In this document: piece by piece, positions 7,696 through 16,219 of the stretch
How the letters are laid out: every line of letters starts with the position of its first letter
Numbering within the stretch: position 1 is the stretch's first letter
Origin: Limosilactobacillus antri DSM 16041
GTDB taxonomy: Bacteria > Bacillota > Bacilli > Lactobacillales > Lactobacillaceae
Direction: 5' to 3'
DNA length: 64,000 nucleotides
Assembly (NCBI RefSeq): GCF_000160835.1
Contig: NZ_GG700732.1
Location: forward strand, 435,643 to 499,642
Translations under genes and position numbers: made by a program
The notes under the pieces: generated by a model
Seen by the model: only the letters and a program-made list of their open reading frames with translations
What the model was told of the DNA's origin: nothing
Databases searched by the model: none

Positions 7696-8526
7696 TTGTC
7701 CAAGATCAAACAGCTCGTCCTCTGCGTTTTCGTTGCTAGCCTGGTCGTTATTCTAACTGGTCAGCCGACCAAGGCCAGTCAGCAATACCTCCAGTCGACC
7801 ACCCCGACAATCTTTTTTCACGGCTATAACAGTGGTGCCCACGCTGAAAAATACATGGTTAACGGCATTAAGAACGCCGGCGTCAGCAAGACGGTGGTCA
7901 CCGCGGAAGTCGCCGCGAACGGCAAAGTCACACTCGAGGGACGGATCCCCAAGGGCGCAGTTAACCCACTGGTGATGGTCAACTTTGCCAACAGCCGCAA
8001 CACCGACTACCCCCTGCAGGGCCAGTGGGTCAAAAACGTCATCGTTAAGCTGCAGGACCAGTACCACATTAAGCAGATTAACATCGAGGCCCATTCCATG
8101 GGTAACATGGCCGTCATGTACTACCTGCTGGAAAATGCCCAAAATAAGCAGCTGCCGCAGCTGCAAAAGTTTCTTGCCATGGCCGGAACCTTTGATGGGG
8201 CCATCGGCTGGAACGAACCGGCCAATCTCACCGTCAATCAGAAAACCGGTAAGCCGTCAGCCGAAAACGACGCCTTTAAGAAGCTCCTGCCCCTCCGCCA
8301 GACCTTCCCGCGCCAAGTCAGGGTGCTTAACGTCTACGGTGACGTTGGTGGCGGCAATGATAGCCAGGTCAGCAATCAGTCCTGTCAAACCCTTCGCTAC
8401 CTGGTAAACGGCCGGGCCAAATCCTACCGCGAAGTTAAGGTTACCGGAAAAAACGCTTCCCACGAGCTTCTCCACCACAATCCACGGGTCAACCAGCTCC
8501 TGATCGACTTCTTCTGGGCGAAGTAA
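7696..8526 (+). CDS. Secreted alpha/beta hydrolase of the DUF915 (lipase-like) family
   Basis: A 276-residue protein with an N-terminal signal peptide (KIKQLVLCVFVASLVVILTGQ) ending near residue 27. The alpha/beta hydrolase core starts at PTIFFHGYNSG, an oxyanion-hole His-Gly. The nucleophile serine is in the elbow IEAHSMGNMA. The last histidine is in SHELLHHNP. A secreted or membrane-anchored carboxylesterase is expected; DUF915 proteins are common in lactobacilli and largely uncharacterised. The start is TTG after AAGAAGG. The EndoIII-like gene follows 10 bases downstream and is probably cotranscribed. Confidence 0.85.
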   Translation: MSKIKQLVLCVFVASLVVILTGQPTKASQQYLQSTTPTIFFHGYNSGAHAEKYMVNGIKNAGVSKTVVTAEVAANGKVTLEGRIPKGAVNPLVMVNFANSRNTDYPLQGQWVKNVIVKLQDQYHIKQINIEAHSMGNMAVMYYLLENAQNKQLPQLQKFLAMAGTFDGAIGWNEPANLTVNQKTGKPSAENDAFKKLLPLRQTFPRQVRVLNVYGDVGGGNDSQVSNQSCQTLRYLVNGRAKSYREVKVTGKNASHELLHHNPRVNQLLIDFFWAK

Positions 8527-8536
8527 GGCGGACGCC

Positions 8537-9181
8537 ATGGAATTAACCCTGGAGAAACTCTACCAGAAAATGCACCGGGAGATGGGAACGTCCGGGTGGT
8601 GGCCGGCGGACTCAAAGACGGAAATCATCATCGGCGCCATCATGATTCAAAATACTAACTGGCGAAACGCCGCTCGGGCCGTGGCCAATTTTCGGCAGGT
8701 CACACAGTTTGTCCCGGGCAAGATCGTCCAGTTGCCCCGCGAACAAGTCCAAGAGTTAACCCGGCCCGCTGGGTTTTACCGTAGCAAGTCGCGGGCGGTT
8801 GGAGCGGTCTTTGCCTGGCTTCGTCAGTTCGACTTTGACTACCAGCGAATTGCGGCCACACATGGCGCGCAGTTGCGTGACCAGCTGTTGACCCTGCACG
8901 GGGTCGGCGATGAAACGGCTGACGTGCTGCTGACCTACGTCTTCGATACCCCGACTTTTATCAGCGATAAGTACGCGCGAACCCTGTTTAGCCGGTTGGG
9001 GATTACGGGACTGACCGACTACCATTCCCTCGCCAGGCGCTACCGGCTTAGCCCCTACTTTAACCTTGCCCGTGCCCAGGACTTTCACGGCTTAATTGAC
9101 GAATTTGGCAAACAATACCTACGCTCGCGGGACGCCTTTCAAACAAGCTTTCTTGCTGGCGATCGGTTGAAGCTAGTCTAG
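8537..9181 (+). CDS. Endonuclease III-family DNA glycosylase (HhH-GPD)
   Basis: A 214-residue HhH-GPD DNA repair protein. The helix-hairpin-helix is LHGVGDETADVLLTYVF near residues 115-132, and the catalytic aspartate position follows in TFISDKYARTLFSRLG. The four-cysteine iron-sulfur cluster of Nth is absent; only the fold is shared. It matches the 3-methyladenine glycosylase III (MagIII-like) group better than Nth. It is cotranscribed with the upstream hydrolase. Confidence 0.85.
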   Translation: MELTLEKLYQKMHREMGTSGWWPADSKTEIIIGAIMIQNTNWRNAARAVANFRQVTQFVPGKIVQLPREQVQELTRPAGFYRSKSRAVGAVFAWLRQFDFDYQRIAATHGAQLRDQLLTLHGVGDETADVLLTYVFDTPTFISDKYARTLFSRLGITGLTDYHSLARRYRLSPYFNLARAQDFHGLIDEFGKQYLRSRDAFQTSFLAGDRLKLV

Positions 9182-9266
9182 CCGCCGGGCGATATGGGTC
9201 TGCTTGCGTCACCGGCTAAAATTAGTTACCCTTAGAATATTATTAAAAAAGGAGCAATAATCTGGA

Positions 9267-9923
9267 ATGACTCACGAACAACAAATTGCGGCTGTCAAAC
9301 GCTACACGGTTGAAAAACTGGGTGAAGACAGCACCGGCCACGGGATGGACCACATCAACCGGGTCGTTAAAATGGCCAAGAAGATTGCCATCGGGGAGGG
9401 AATTGACCCCTTCGTCCCGGTTGCCGCGGCCTACCTGCACGATACGATTGATGAGAAGCTGGTCGCAAACGTCGACGAAGCGAAGGAGGAGCTGTGGACC
9501 TACCTGGAGCAACATGATTTCGATGCCGCTGACATCGTCACCATCATGGACGTGATCGCTAACATTTCCTTTGCCCACACCCTCGATGACCAGCCGATCC
9601 GCCTGACTAAAATTGGCGAAATCGTGCGCGATGCCGACTGGCTGGACGCAATTGGGGTGATTGGCATTATCCGGGCCGTCTACTACGGCGGCGCCCACCA
9701 TGAAAAAATTTACGACCCGCTGGTCAAGCCGCGGGAAAACATGACCCATGAAGAATACCGCAACTTGGACGACGAAACGATTATTAACCATTTCCACGAA
9801 AAGATTCTCAAGCTTGCCGACATGATGCAAACGTCGACCGCTAAGCAGATTGCCCGACACCGCCAACAAGTTCTGGAAGACTTTTTGGACGAATTTTACG
9901 GCGAGTGGAACAACGAGTGCTAA
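9267..9923 (+). CDS. HD-domain phosphohydrolase
   Basis: A 218-residue HD-superfamily protein of the YedJ/YpgQ type. Metal ligands are H30 region in GHGMDHINRVVKMA, the HD pair in AAYLHDTIDEK, and the distal aspartate in IVRDADWLDAIGVIGI. It probably hydrolyses a nucleotide or phosphomonoester in the cytosol. RBS AAAGGAG lies upstream. It ends at a strong bidirectional terminator. Confidence 0.88.
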   Translation: MTHEQQIAAVKRYTVEKLGEDSTGHGMDHINRVVKMAKKIAIGEGIDPFVPVAAAYLHDTIDEKLVANVDEAKEELWTYLEQHDFDAADIVTIMDVIANISFAHTLDDQPIRLTKIGEIVRDADWLDAIGVIGIIRAVYYGGAHHEKIYDPLVKPRENMTHEEYRNLDDETIINHFHEKILKLADMMQTSTAKQIARHRQQVLEDFLDEFYGEWNNEC

Positions 9924-9928
9924 CAAAC

Positions 9929-9975
9929 AAAACCGCCAATTAACATTCAGCAAACGAATGTTAGTTGGCGGTTTG
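9929..9975. terminator. Bidirectional Rho-independent terminator
   Basis: ACCGCCAATTAACATTC pairs with GAATGTTAGTTGGCGGT over a short loop, with A-rich and T-rich flanks on the two sides. It can end both the HD hydrolase gene on the plus strand and the DUF441 gene on the minus strand. Confidence 0.88.
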
Positions 9976-9977
9976 TG

Positions 9978-10433
9978 TTAAAAATGCAGGTTAAGCAGCG
10001 TGACGATGCAGTAGGTCATCCCGCTGGCAATCACCGGTCCCGCGGCCACACCCTTGAAGACCACGACCCCAATGATGGTTCCCAAGACAAGGGCGACCGT
10101 TACCTGCGGCACCGCTGCCAGCTGGTTAATCCCGTACTTGGATAAAATCGCCACAGCAATCCCGGCCACGATTGCGATCCAGCCAGCCGGGGTCCGAAAG
10201 GCCTTAAACAGGTCATTAAAGGTAATTTGACCGGTTGCAATCGGAATCAGGATGGCAACGGAAATTACCGTGACCCCCCAATTAATCCCCTTGTTTTGGA
10301 TTACCGGCAGCCACTTGGTGGTCAGTGGCAGGAGTTTGAGCACCATTACCACGACGCTGGCAATAATCAGCGAGGTATTCTTGCCAAAAATCGCAATCGC
10401 CAGCACCAGTGCTAAGAACAGCCAACTTTCCAT
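9978..10433 (-). CDS. DUF441-family membrane protein
   Basis: A 151-residue polytopic membrane protein with four or five hydrophobic segments ([70 protein letters not shown]). The family is the UPF0756/DUF441 group, function unknown. The start MESWLF was chosen because GAGGAAG lies just upstream; a longer in-frame extension exists but would overlap the preceding gene. It is the last gene of the degV unit. Confidence 0.85.
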   Translation of the reverse strand: MESWLFLALVLAIAIFGKNTSLIIASVVVMVLKLLPLTTKWLPVIQNKGINWGVTVISVAILIPIATGQITFNDLFKAFRTPAGWIAIVAGIAVAILSKYGINQLAAVPQVTVALVLGTIIGVVVFKGVAAGPVIASGMTYCIVTLLNLHF

Positions 10434-10443
10434 TGTTTCTTCC

Positions 10444-11064
10444 TCACTTCTGTTTACGTTTATCTTTATGGCTAAGGTCGATTTCAACCGGACCCCGCGG
10501 TGAATCTGCAGAATCACCACTTGGCGGTTCAGGCGGTAAAAGCTGCCGCCCCAGCCACCGCCACCCGGCGGCTAACGGTCCCACCAGGACGGCGAATAGC
10601 AAGGCGGTTAGCACCCCCGGCAGCCAGGCCAGCCGAACAAAAATCAGCCAGCCCGCACCGGTAACTGCCCCCATTACGGCCACCTGAACCAGGTTCAGCC
10701 CGAATTCAGTTATTCCAGCAACGATTCCCAGCCAGATCAACTGCTGGTGGGTCAACCGCCTCGTGAGCGGCAGGCGCCAGCCAATTACCCAGCCGATTAA
10801 CAGGACCAGCAGGAGGTAGTTAAGCACTAATAGCCAATCCGCGCTACCCAGCAAGAGCAGAGCCAGGCCGCCAATCAGCGCCGTAGCCACCCCGCTTACG
10901 GTTCCCAGGCCAACCGCCACTGACGCCGCTACCAGACCGGCAAGCGGGGCAATTAGGACCGTGGTGGGCGCGACCGTCCGCCAGCTATTGATGCCGACCA
11001 ACAACATTAATACAACCGCGAGAATAATTATCCCCGCGGTCCGTAATCTTTTCTTCATTTCCAT
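10444..11064 (-). CDS. Polytopic membrane protein, unknown
   Basis: A 206-residue protein with about six hydrophobic segments and a hydrophilic C-terminal tail rich in Pro, Ser, Asp and Lys. The start ATGGAAATG overlaps the degV stop by one base (TAATG), indicating translational coupling. The pattern recalls substrate-binding S components of ECF transporters, but no diagnostic motif is seen and I would not assign a function. It lies between degV and the DUF441 gene in one transcript. Confidence 0.65.
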   Translation of the reverse strand: MEMKKRLRTAGIIILAVVLMLLVGINSWRTVAPTTVLIAPLAGLVAASVAVGLGTVSGVATALIGGLALLLLGSADWLLVLNYLLLVLLIGWVIGWRLPLTRRLTHQQLIWLGIVAGITEFGLNLVQVAVMGAVTGAGWLIFVRLAWLPGVLTALLFAVLVGPLAAGWRWLGRQLLPPEPPSGDSADSPRGPVEIDLSHKDKRKQK

Positions 11065-11939
11065 TAGAGCGGCTTCTTTGACGTATCCTGCAACCACGCC
11101 AGGGCCAACGCACCCTGACCAAGGTGGGTCCCAATCACCGGACCAAAGTAGCCCAGAGTAAAGTCAATCTCGGGGTGGTCTGCTTGCAACTTATCCAGCC
11201 ACTTTTGCCCCGCCTCTGGCGCATTGGCGTGAATCACCATCCCACGAACCGGGTAATCAACCGCCGCAATCTTTTCATTAAAAATTTGCTCACAGCGGAG
11301 CTTAGCTTTTTTCATCGACCGCACCTTCTCAAAGGCTTCAATTGAGTGGTTCGGGTTGTCAAACGACAGTAAGGGCTTAATTTTTAAAATTGAGCCGACA
11401 AACGCCGACGCGTTCGACAGCCGGCCGCCCCGCATCAGGTTTTGCAGGTCGTCAACCACGAACAGGTCGCCGACCGTGTCGCTTAATTTGCGCAGGCGCA
11501 CGGTAATTTCGTCCGGTTCCGAATATTCTTTGACCAGCTTTGCGGCTTCCAAGACAATGTAGTGCATCGGCTGGGAGGTGATGTGGCAGTCAAACGGAAT
11601 AATCTTGATCATGTCAGCCATTTCTTCGGCAATCTGCGCAACGTTATTCAAAAAGCCGGAAATCGATCCCGTCAAGAAAATACTGATGGCGGCATCGTAG
11701 CCGTCAGCGGCCAACTGCCGGTATAGTTCCATCATTTCGCCGATTGACGGCTGGGACGTGCTGGGGAATGAACTAGACGCTTTCAACAGCTTGTAGAAGT
11801 CATCGGTTGAAATATCAACCCCTTCCCGAAAATTTTGCCCATCGATGGAAAAGGGAATGGGGACCACGTGAATATCGTTTTTCGCCGCCTCTTCAGGAGT
11901 GATGTTGGCGGTGCTGTCAGTCACAACAGCAATTTTCAT
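11064..11939 (-). CDS. DegV-family fatty-acid-binding protein
   Basis: A 291-residue DegV protein. The N-terminal VTDSTANITPEE and the FLTGSISGFLNNV segment, with its fatty-acid carboxylate-binding Thr/Ser, are the family signatures. The C-terminal half has RGGRLSNASAFVGSILKIKPLL. DegV/FakB proteins hand fatty acids to the FakA kinase for phospholipid synthesis. The start MKIAVVTD is preceded by GGAGGAAGAG. The downstream membrane genes are coupled to it. Confidence 0.9.
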   Translation of the reverse strand: MKIAVVTDSTANITPEEAAKNDIHVVPIPFSIDGQNFREGVDISTDDFYKLLKASSSFPSTSQPSIGEMMELYRQLAADGYDAAISIFLTGSISGFLNNVAQIAEEMADMIKIIPFDCHITSQPMHYIVLEAAKLVKEYSEPDEITVRLRKLSDTVGDLFVVDDLQNLMRGGRLSNASAFVGSILKIKPLLSFDNPNHSIEAFEKVRSMKKAKLRCEQIFNEKIAAVDYPVRGMVIHANAPEAGQKWLDKLQADHPEIDFTLGYFGPVIGTHLGQGALALAWLQDTSKKPL

Positions 11940-12064
11940 CTTCTCTTCCTCCAAGTCGTTATAAAATTTGAATAATTGCAAAATTAAATATTAATAATAT
12001 AAGAAGCATACCACAAGAATGCTGATAAACCAAACAATTCTTCTTGGCTGATAAAGCTTCCAGC

Positions 12065-12094
12065 TTGTGTCTTTTTCGGAAAAAACGGTATAAT
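12065..12094 (+). promoter_or_regulatory. Promoter of rqcH
   Basis: TTGTGT (12065-12070) and TATAAT (12089-12094) are separated by 18 bases and lie 49 bases upstream of the rqcH start, which has AAAGGAG. Confidence 0.65.
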
Positions 12095-12142
12095 AATAAC
12101 CGCATTTAACCTGTTCGAATAAAATAAAAAGGAGTAATTACC

Positions 12143-13819
12143 ATGTCCTTCGACGGCTTTTTCACCCATGCAATCGTGCATGAATTAAATTCTACATTAA
12201 AGACCGGCCGTGTTGCCCGGATTAGCCAGCCCTACCCGGCCGAACTGATTATCACAATTCGCGCACAGCGCCACAACTACGCCCTCCTGCTCTCCGCCAA
12301 CCCGACCTACCCGCGGGTTCAGGTCACCGAAGTACCGTTTACCAACCCCGCGGTCCCGACCAACTTCACGATGACCATGCGCAAGTACCTCGACGGAGCA
12401 ATTTTAGAAGGGGTTGAGCAGGTGGGCAACGACCGTATCATCCGGCTGACCTTCAACACCAGGGACGAACTGGGTGACAGTCAGCGTCTGCTCCTAATCA
12501 GTGAAATTATGGCCCGCCATAGCAATATTTCCCTGGTCAATGAAAAAACGGGCAAGATCATTGACACCGTTAAACACGTCGGCGCCGACCAAAACCGGGT
12601 CCGCCTCTTATTGCCGGGGGCGACCTTTATCATGCCGCCGAAGCAGGACAAGGCGGACCCCTACCTGCCGAACCAGATTTATAGCGACCTGGTACGCCAA
12701 TACCAGGAGCCGGCAGAACTCGCCAAGCAGCTGCAAGCCCACTATGAGGGCCTCGGCCACGATACCGCCCGCGACCTGGCCGACCGCCTCCTCGCCAGTG
12801 ACCACCTGCCGACAACCTACCAGCAGTTTATCCAACACTTTGATCAGCCCGACCCGGTAATCATCGATGACCGCAAGAAGGACTTCATGGCCTTTCCACC
12901 GTTAAACGCGGCGGGTGAGCTGCAGCACTTCACGACCCTCTCCGCCCTGCTCGACAGCTACTACCAGCAAAAGGCGCAGCAGGACCGCTCAAAGGAGCTT
13001 GCCGGCCAGGTCCTTAAGGTCATTAAAAACGAGCTGAAAAAGGACCGCCGCAAGGTTAAAAAGCTTAACCAGCAGTTGGCGGACGCCAGCCAGGCTGACC
13101 AATACCGAATCCGTGGGGAAATCCTAACCACCTACCTGGGCAAACTAACCCCGGGAATGGACGCCATCACCCTGCCCAACTTCTACGATGATAATAAGCC
13201 GTTGAAAATCAGCCTCTCGCCAGAATTGTCCCCTTCGCGGAACGCCCAGAAGTACTTTACCAAGTACGATAAGCTGAAGGCCTCCGTTGCCCACGTCAAT
13301 GAGCAATTGAAGCTCGCCAATGCGGAAATTGAGTATTTTGAGAACATCCAAAACCAAATTGAGCTGGCCTCCCCGGCAGACATTCAGGAAATCCGGCTGG
13401 AACTGCAACAGGAGGGCTACATTAAACGGAAGCATAAGGGGAAGAAGCAGCGGAAAGTCCGGGCCAGCAAGCCGGAGCAGTTCCACACCAGCGATGGCAC
13501 TGTCGTACTAGTCGGCAAGAACAACCTGCAAAATGACCGGCTGAGCTTCAAGACCGCCAACAAAAACGAAATCTGGCTGCACGTTAAGGACATTCCGGGT
13601 TCCCACGTGGTCATCCGTGATACTAACCCGAGCGACGAAACGATTTTAGAGGCAGCCCAGCTCGCCGCCTACTTCTCCAAGGGCCGCGATTCAGATAACG
13701 TACCAGTTGACTACCTCCCCGCCAAGCGGCTCCGCAAACCCAACGGGGCTAAACCAGGCTTCGTAACGTTCACGGGACAAAAGACGCTCCGGGTAACGCC
13801 GAAGAAGCTAACTAACTAA
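12143..13819 (+). CDS. rqcH: NFACT-family ribosome quality control protein RqcH (Rqc2 homologue)
   Basis: A 558-residue NFACT protein, formerly annotated as fibronectin-binding protein A. RqcH binds obstructed 50S subunits and adds C-terminal alanine tails to stalled chains. The NFACT-N domain starts at MSFDGFFTHAIVHELN, with the D-R-like segment near MARHSNISLVNE. A coiled coil spans about residues 280-440. The NFACT-R domain holds NEIWLHVKDIPGSHVVI near residues 480-500. The length is normal. It stands alone with its own promoter and a terminator. Confidence 0.93.
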   Translation: MSFDGFFTHAIVHELNSTLKTGRVARISQPYPAELIITIRAQRHNYALLLSANPTYPRVQVTEVPFTNPAVPTNFTMTMRKYLDGAILEGVEQVGNDRIIRLTFNTRDELGDSQRLLLISEIMARHSNISLVNEKTGKIIDTVKHVGADQNRVRLLLPGATFIMPPKQDKADPYLPNQIYSDLVRQYQEPAELAKQLQAHYEGLGHDTARDLADRLLASDHLPTTYQQFIQHFDQPDPVIIDDRKKDFMAFPPLNAAGELQHFTTLSALLDSYYQQKAQQDRSKELAGQVLKVIKNELKKDRRKVKKLNQQLADASQADQYRIRGEILTTYLGKLTPGMDAITLPNFYDDNKPLKISLSPELSPSRNAQKYFTKYDKLKASVAHVNEQLKLANAEIEYFENIQNQIELASPADIQEIRLELQQEGYIKRKHKGKKQRKVRASKPEQFHTSDGTVVLVGKNNLQNDRLSFKTANKNEIWLHVKDIPGSHVVIRDTNPSDETILEAAQLAAYFSKGRDSDNVPVDYLPAKRLRKPNGAKPGFVTFTGQKTLRVTPKKLTN

Positions 13820-13829
13820 TAATTATTAG

Positions 13830-13866
13830 ACCGCTAGGCAATTTTGCTTAGTGGTTTTTTATTTAT
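13830..13866 (+). terminator. Terminator of rqcH
   Basis: ACCGCTAGGCAA pairs with TTGCTTAGTGGT, followed by TTTTTTATTT. Confidence 0.85.
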
Positions 13867-13925
13867 AAGGTGGTTGGGGGCGATTTAGTTAAAGTAAATA
13901 ATATCTGATAAGTCGTTTGTGAATC

Positions 13926-13957
13926 AAAAAGGCCCTAACCTTAATTCGGCTAGTGCC
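13926..13957 (-). terminator. Terminator of the small hydrophobic peptide transcript
   Basis: On the minus strand CTAGCC pairs with GGTTAG across a seven-base loop, extended by GGC/GCC outside, and followed by TTTTTG. It lies 26 bases after the stop of the 25-residue peptide. Confidence 0.6.
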
Positions 13958-13982
13958 CCACTACTTGCCCCTTAGTATTACA

Positions 13983-14060
13983 CTAAGAGTAAACCTGCTT
14001 AACTACTAACAATACAGCTGTTTCTAGGACAAATGACGAAATCAATAATAAGCTTTCCAT
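13983..14060 (-). CDS. Small hydrophobic peptide, candidate type I toxin-like
   Basis: A 25-residue frame that starts MESLLLISSFVLETAVLL and ends KQVYS. It is preceded by AAAGGAG at 14079-14073, twelve bases from the ATG, a little long. A longer in-frame start at 14099 would give 38 residues, but a TATACT -10 box at 14110-14105 puts the transcription start almost on that ATG, so the inner start is more likely. Together with the terminator at 13926 this makes a stand-alone transcript of about 175 nt. Size, hydrophobicity and layout resemble small holin-like or Fst-like toxins, but no family signature is recognised. The rest of 13866-14195 holds no other gene. Confidence 0.45.
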   Translation of the reverse strand: MESLLLISSFVLETAVLLVVKQVYS

Positions 14061-14140
14061 TCTACCGATGCGCTCCTTTAATTTAGTAATCGCTTTCATT
14101 TTCTAGTATAGCACTTCTCTGCTATTTTCTTGCAGTCATT

Positions 14141-14188
14141 AAAAATGGGCCCCGGAGCGCCGACTAAATAAAGCCGGTTCCAGGACCC
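14141..14188 (-). terminator. Terminator of the oleate hydratase gene
   Basis: On the minus strand the arm GGGTCCTGGAACCGGC pairs imperfectly with GTCGGCGCTCCGGGGCCC across TTTATTTA and is followed by ATTTTTA. The stem is long and GC-rich. Confidence 0.7.
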
Positions 14189-14195
14189 TGATTGC

Positions 14196-15968
14196 TTAGA
14201 GCAAGTGTTGTTCTTTCATTAACTCACCAATCCAGTTCTTCTTGATTTTATTCAGCAGTGGTTTTTTAATCATTTTCGGGATCGGCAAGTCAATGTCTTC
14301 AAGCGGTTTTTGGTCGTTCATGTAGTACATCGCCCGCATCAGTTCGCGGAGATCGTAAATCGAGTTAAAGACCTCTGGTACACCGCGGTCAACATTTAGG
14401 AGTGAGTAGACCGCCTCCATTGCGGTCCGCACAGAATATTCGGTTGTGAAGACCGTATCACGGGTCGGCGATTCGGCAAAGTTGCCAATAAAGGCAAGGT
14501 TGGCCGACCCTTTAGGAACAACCGCCGGACGGTCGCCCTTCACCCGGGGCATGAAGTAGCTGGTCACAAACGGCATGTAGACCGGAACGGTGTTAATCGA
14601 GTCCTCCTTTGCGAGACCATCAATTAGCGCTTCCGGCACGCCGAGGTGGTAGAGCCACTCCTTCGTGATTTCTTCCCCGGTACAATCAACGATCCGCTTT
14701 TTAACGTAGTTTCCCTCGGTGTCCGAGTAGAGGCCGTAAATCCAGACAATCGTTTCATTTGCCTTTTGGTTCTTAAAGTGGGGCTGCCGGTGAATCGTCC
14801 AGCTCAGCATCCAGTTAGAGTCGGTTACCGTAATGATTCCACCGGTATTAACCTTTCCGTCGTGGAGGTCCCGCTTGGTCAGCCGTTCAATGTATGGCTC
14901 AACCTGGGGGTTCTTAACGGTTGCGGTTGCCGAAACAAACCAGCTGCGGTTCGGAATATTCTTGCAGAAAACGTCCGGGCGGCCGAATGCCGGGGACTGT
15001 TTGGCGAGGTTCTCCCATAGCTTCCAGCTGCCGCCAAGGGCCCGGGTTGGCTGCGCAACCTGGTGGTGGCTGCCATAATTAGAGCTTTCGGTAATCGAAC
15101 CATTGGTAACAAAGACAAGGTCATCATCGCTGAGGTCAATCGTTTTATCCTTGCCGCCCTGCTTTAGAATGATCTGCTTAGCGTGCTTTTCCCCATTTTT
15201 GGTGTCAACCAGGACATTTTGCACCTGGGTGTCGTATTCAAAGTTGACGCCGTGATCTTTAAGGTAAGCGAGGAGTGGCTTCGTCATTGATTCATATTGG
15301 TTGTACTTATTAAACTTGAGGGCGGTAAAGTCAGGCAGGCCATCAATATGGTGGATAAAGCGCATCGCGTACCGGCGCATTTCAGCCAATGAGTGCCACT
15401 TTTCAAAGGCAAACATGGTTGACCAGTAAATCCAGAAATTACTTTCAAAGAATTCATCAGAGAAGTAGTCGCCAATTGTTTGCGCGCCCAGCTGGTCTTC
15501 AGGAGTAAGAATTAATTTCATCAGTTCCTTTGCTGACTTGCCAAGAAGGTACTTGCCGTCCGTCGGCACCTCATTCCCCCGCTTGTAGGTTAGCCGGCAA
15601 TTGGAGCTATTCGGGTCATCCTTATCCAGCCAGTAGTATTCATCAAGGTATGACGCACCGGGCACCTCCAGCGACGGAATTGACCGGTACATATCCCACA
15701 TACATTCAAAGTGGTTTTCCATTTCACGGCCACCACGGGTTACAAAGCCTACGTCTGGCCGATCTTGGCCGTCTAGCGAGCCGCCAGCAATCGGCAGTTC
15801 CTCCAAAATGTGGATGTTTTTGCCGGGCACCTGCGCATCCCGAATTAAGAAGACGGCTGCGGATAATCCGGCAAGTCCGGCACCAACAATATACGCCTGC
15901 TTATTATCCACCCCTGCCGGTTTCCGTGGTCGGGCAAATGCTTCATAGTTTCCGTTCGAGTAATACAT
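14196..15968 (-). CDS. ohyA: Oleate hydratase
   Basis: A 590-residue FAD enzyme, also known as myosin-cross-reactive antigen, that adds water to the double bond of oleate or linoleate to give 10-hydroxy fatty acids, a detoxification step in gut lactobacilli. The FAD-binding GAGLAGLSAAVFL lies at about 29-41, followed by ELPIAGGSLDG. The catalytic region is DVGFVTRGGREMENHFECMWD with its conserved Glu. The C-terminal lid ends at EQHLL. The length is normal. RBS GGAGACT lies before ATG. It stands alone, with a GC-rich terminator. Confidence 0.96.
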   Translation of the reverse strand: MYYSNGNYEAFARPRKPAGVDNKQAYIVGAGLAGLSAAVFLIRDAQVPGKNIHILEELPIAGGSLDGQDRPDVGFVTRGGREMENHFECMWDMYRSIPSLEVPGASYLDEYYWLDKDDPNSSNCRLTYKRGNEVPTDGKYLLGKSAKELMKLILTPEDQLGAQTIGDYFSDEFFESNFWIYWSTMFAFEKWHSLAEMRRYAMRFIHHIDGLPDFTALKFNKYNQYESMTKPLLAYLKDHGVNFEYDTQVQNVLVDTKNGEKHAKQIILKQGGKDKTIDLSDDDLVFVTNGSITESSNYGSHHQVAQPTRALGGSWKLWENLAKQSPAFGRPDVFCKNIPNRSWFVSATATVKNPQVEPYIERLTKRDLHDGKVNTGGIITVTDSNWMLSWTIHRQPHFKNQKANETIVWIYGLYSDTEGNYVKKRIVDCTGEEITKEWLYHLGVPEALIDGLAKEDSINTVPVYMPFVTSYFMPRVKGDRPAVVPKGSANLAFIGNFAESPTRDTVFTTEYSVRTAMEAVYSLLNVDRGVPEVFNSIYDLRELMRAMYYMNDQKPLEDIDLPIPKMIKKPLLNKIKKNWIGELMKEQHLL

Positions 15969-16072
15969 AAGAAAGTCTCCTTCCGTTTGCTAAACCGCCA
16001 GCTCTTACAACTCTATTATAGCGCTTCCAGCCGGTTAATAACATCGCTAACCACTTAAACCTGACAGTATAA

Positions 16073-16102
16073 AAGGAGGCTGGGAATTAACTCAGCCTCC
16101 TT
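16073..16102 (-). terminator. Terminator after the carA-carB paralogue pair
   Basis: GGAGGCTG and CAGCCTCC form a perfect 8-bp stem with a ten-base loop, followed on the minus strand by TTTTAT. It lies 118 bases past the carB-like stop. Confidence 0.65.
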
Positions 16103-16157
16103 GCTACTTTAACGCTAGTAATGCAACAGCGCAGTAGCTGGCTGCGCGTCGACGGAG

Positions 16158-16194
16158 GTGGGACAACGAACTAGACAAGCTAGCTCTGTCCCAC
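16158..16194. repeat. Intergenic palindrome with CTAG core
   Basis: GTGGGACA pairs perfectly with TGTCCCAC. The inner part contains CTAG twice around a short spacer (ACTAG, CTAGC). There is no T tract, so it is not a standard terminator. Together with the 22548-22612 and 46907-47015 elements it may belong to a family of intergenic hairpins. Confidence 0.5.
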
Positions 16195-16219
16195 TCTCTT
16201 TAAGCGCTCGCCAACCCGT

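Noticed and set aside
14061..14099. Longer 38-residue version of the small hydrophobic peptide
   Set aside because: The -10 box TATACT lies six bases upstream of that ATG, so the mRNA would start on or after it and no SD is present.
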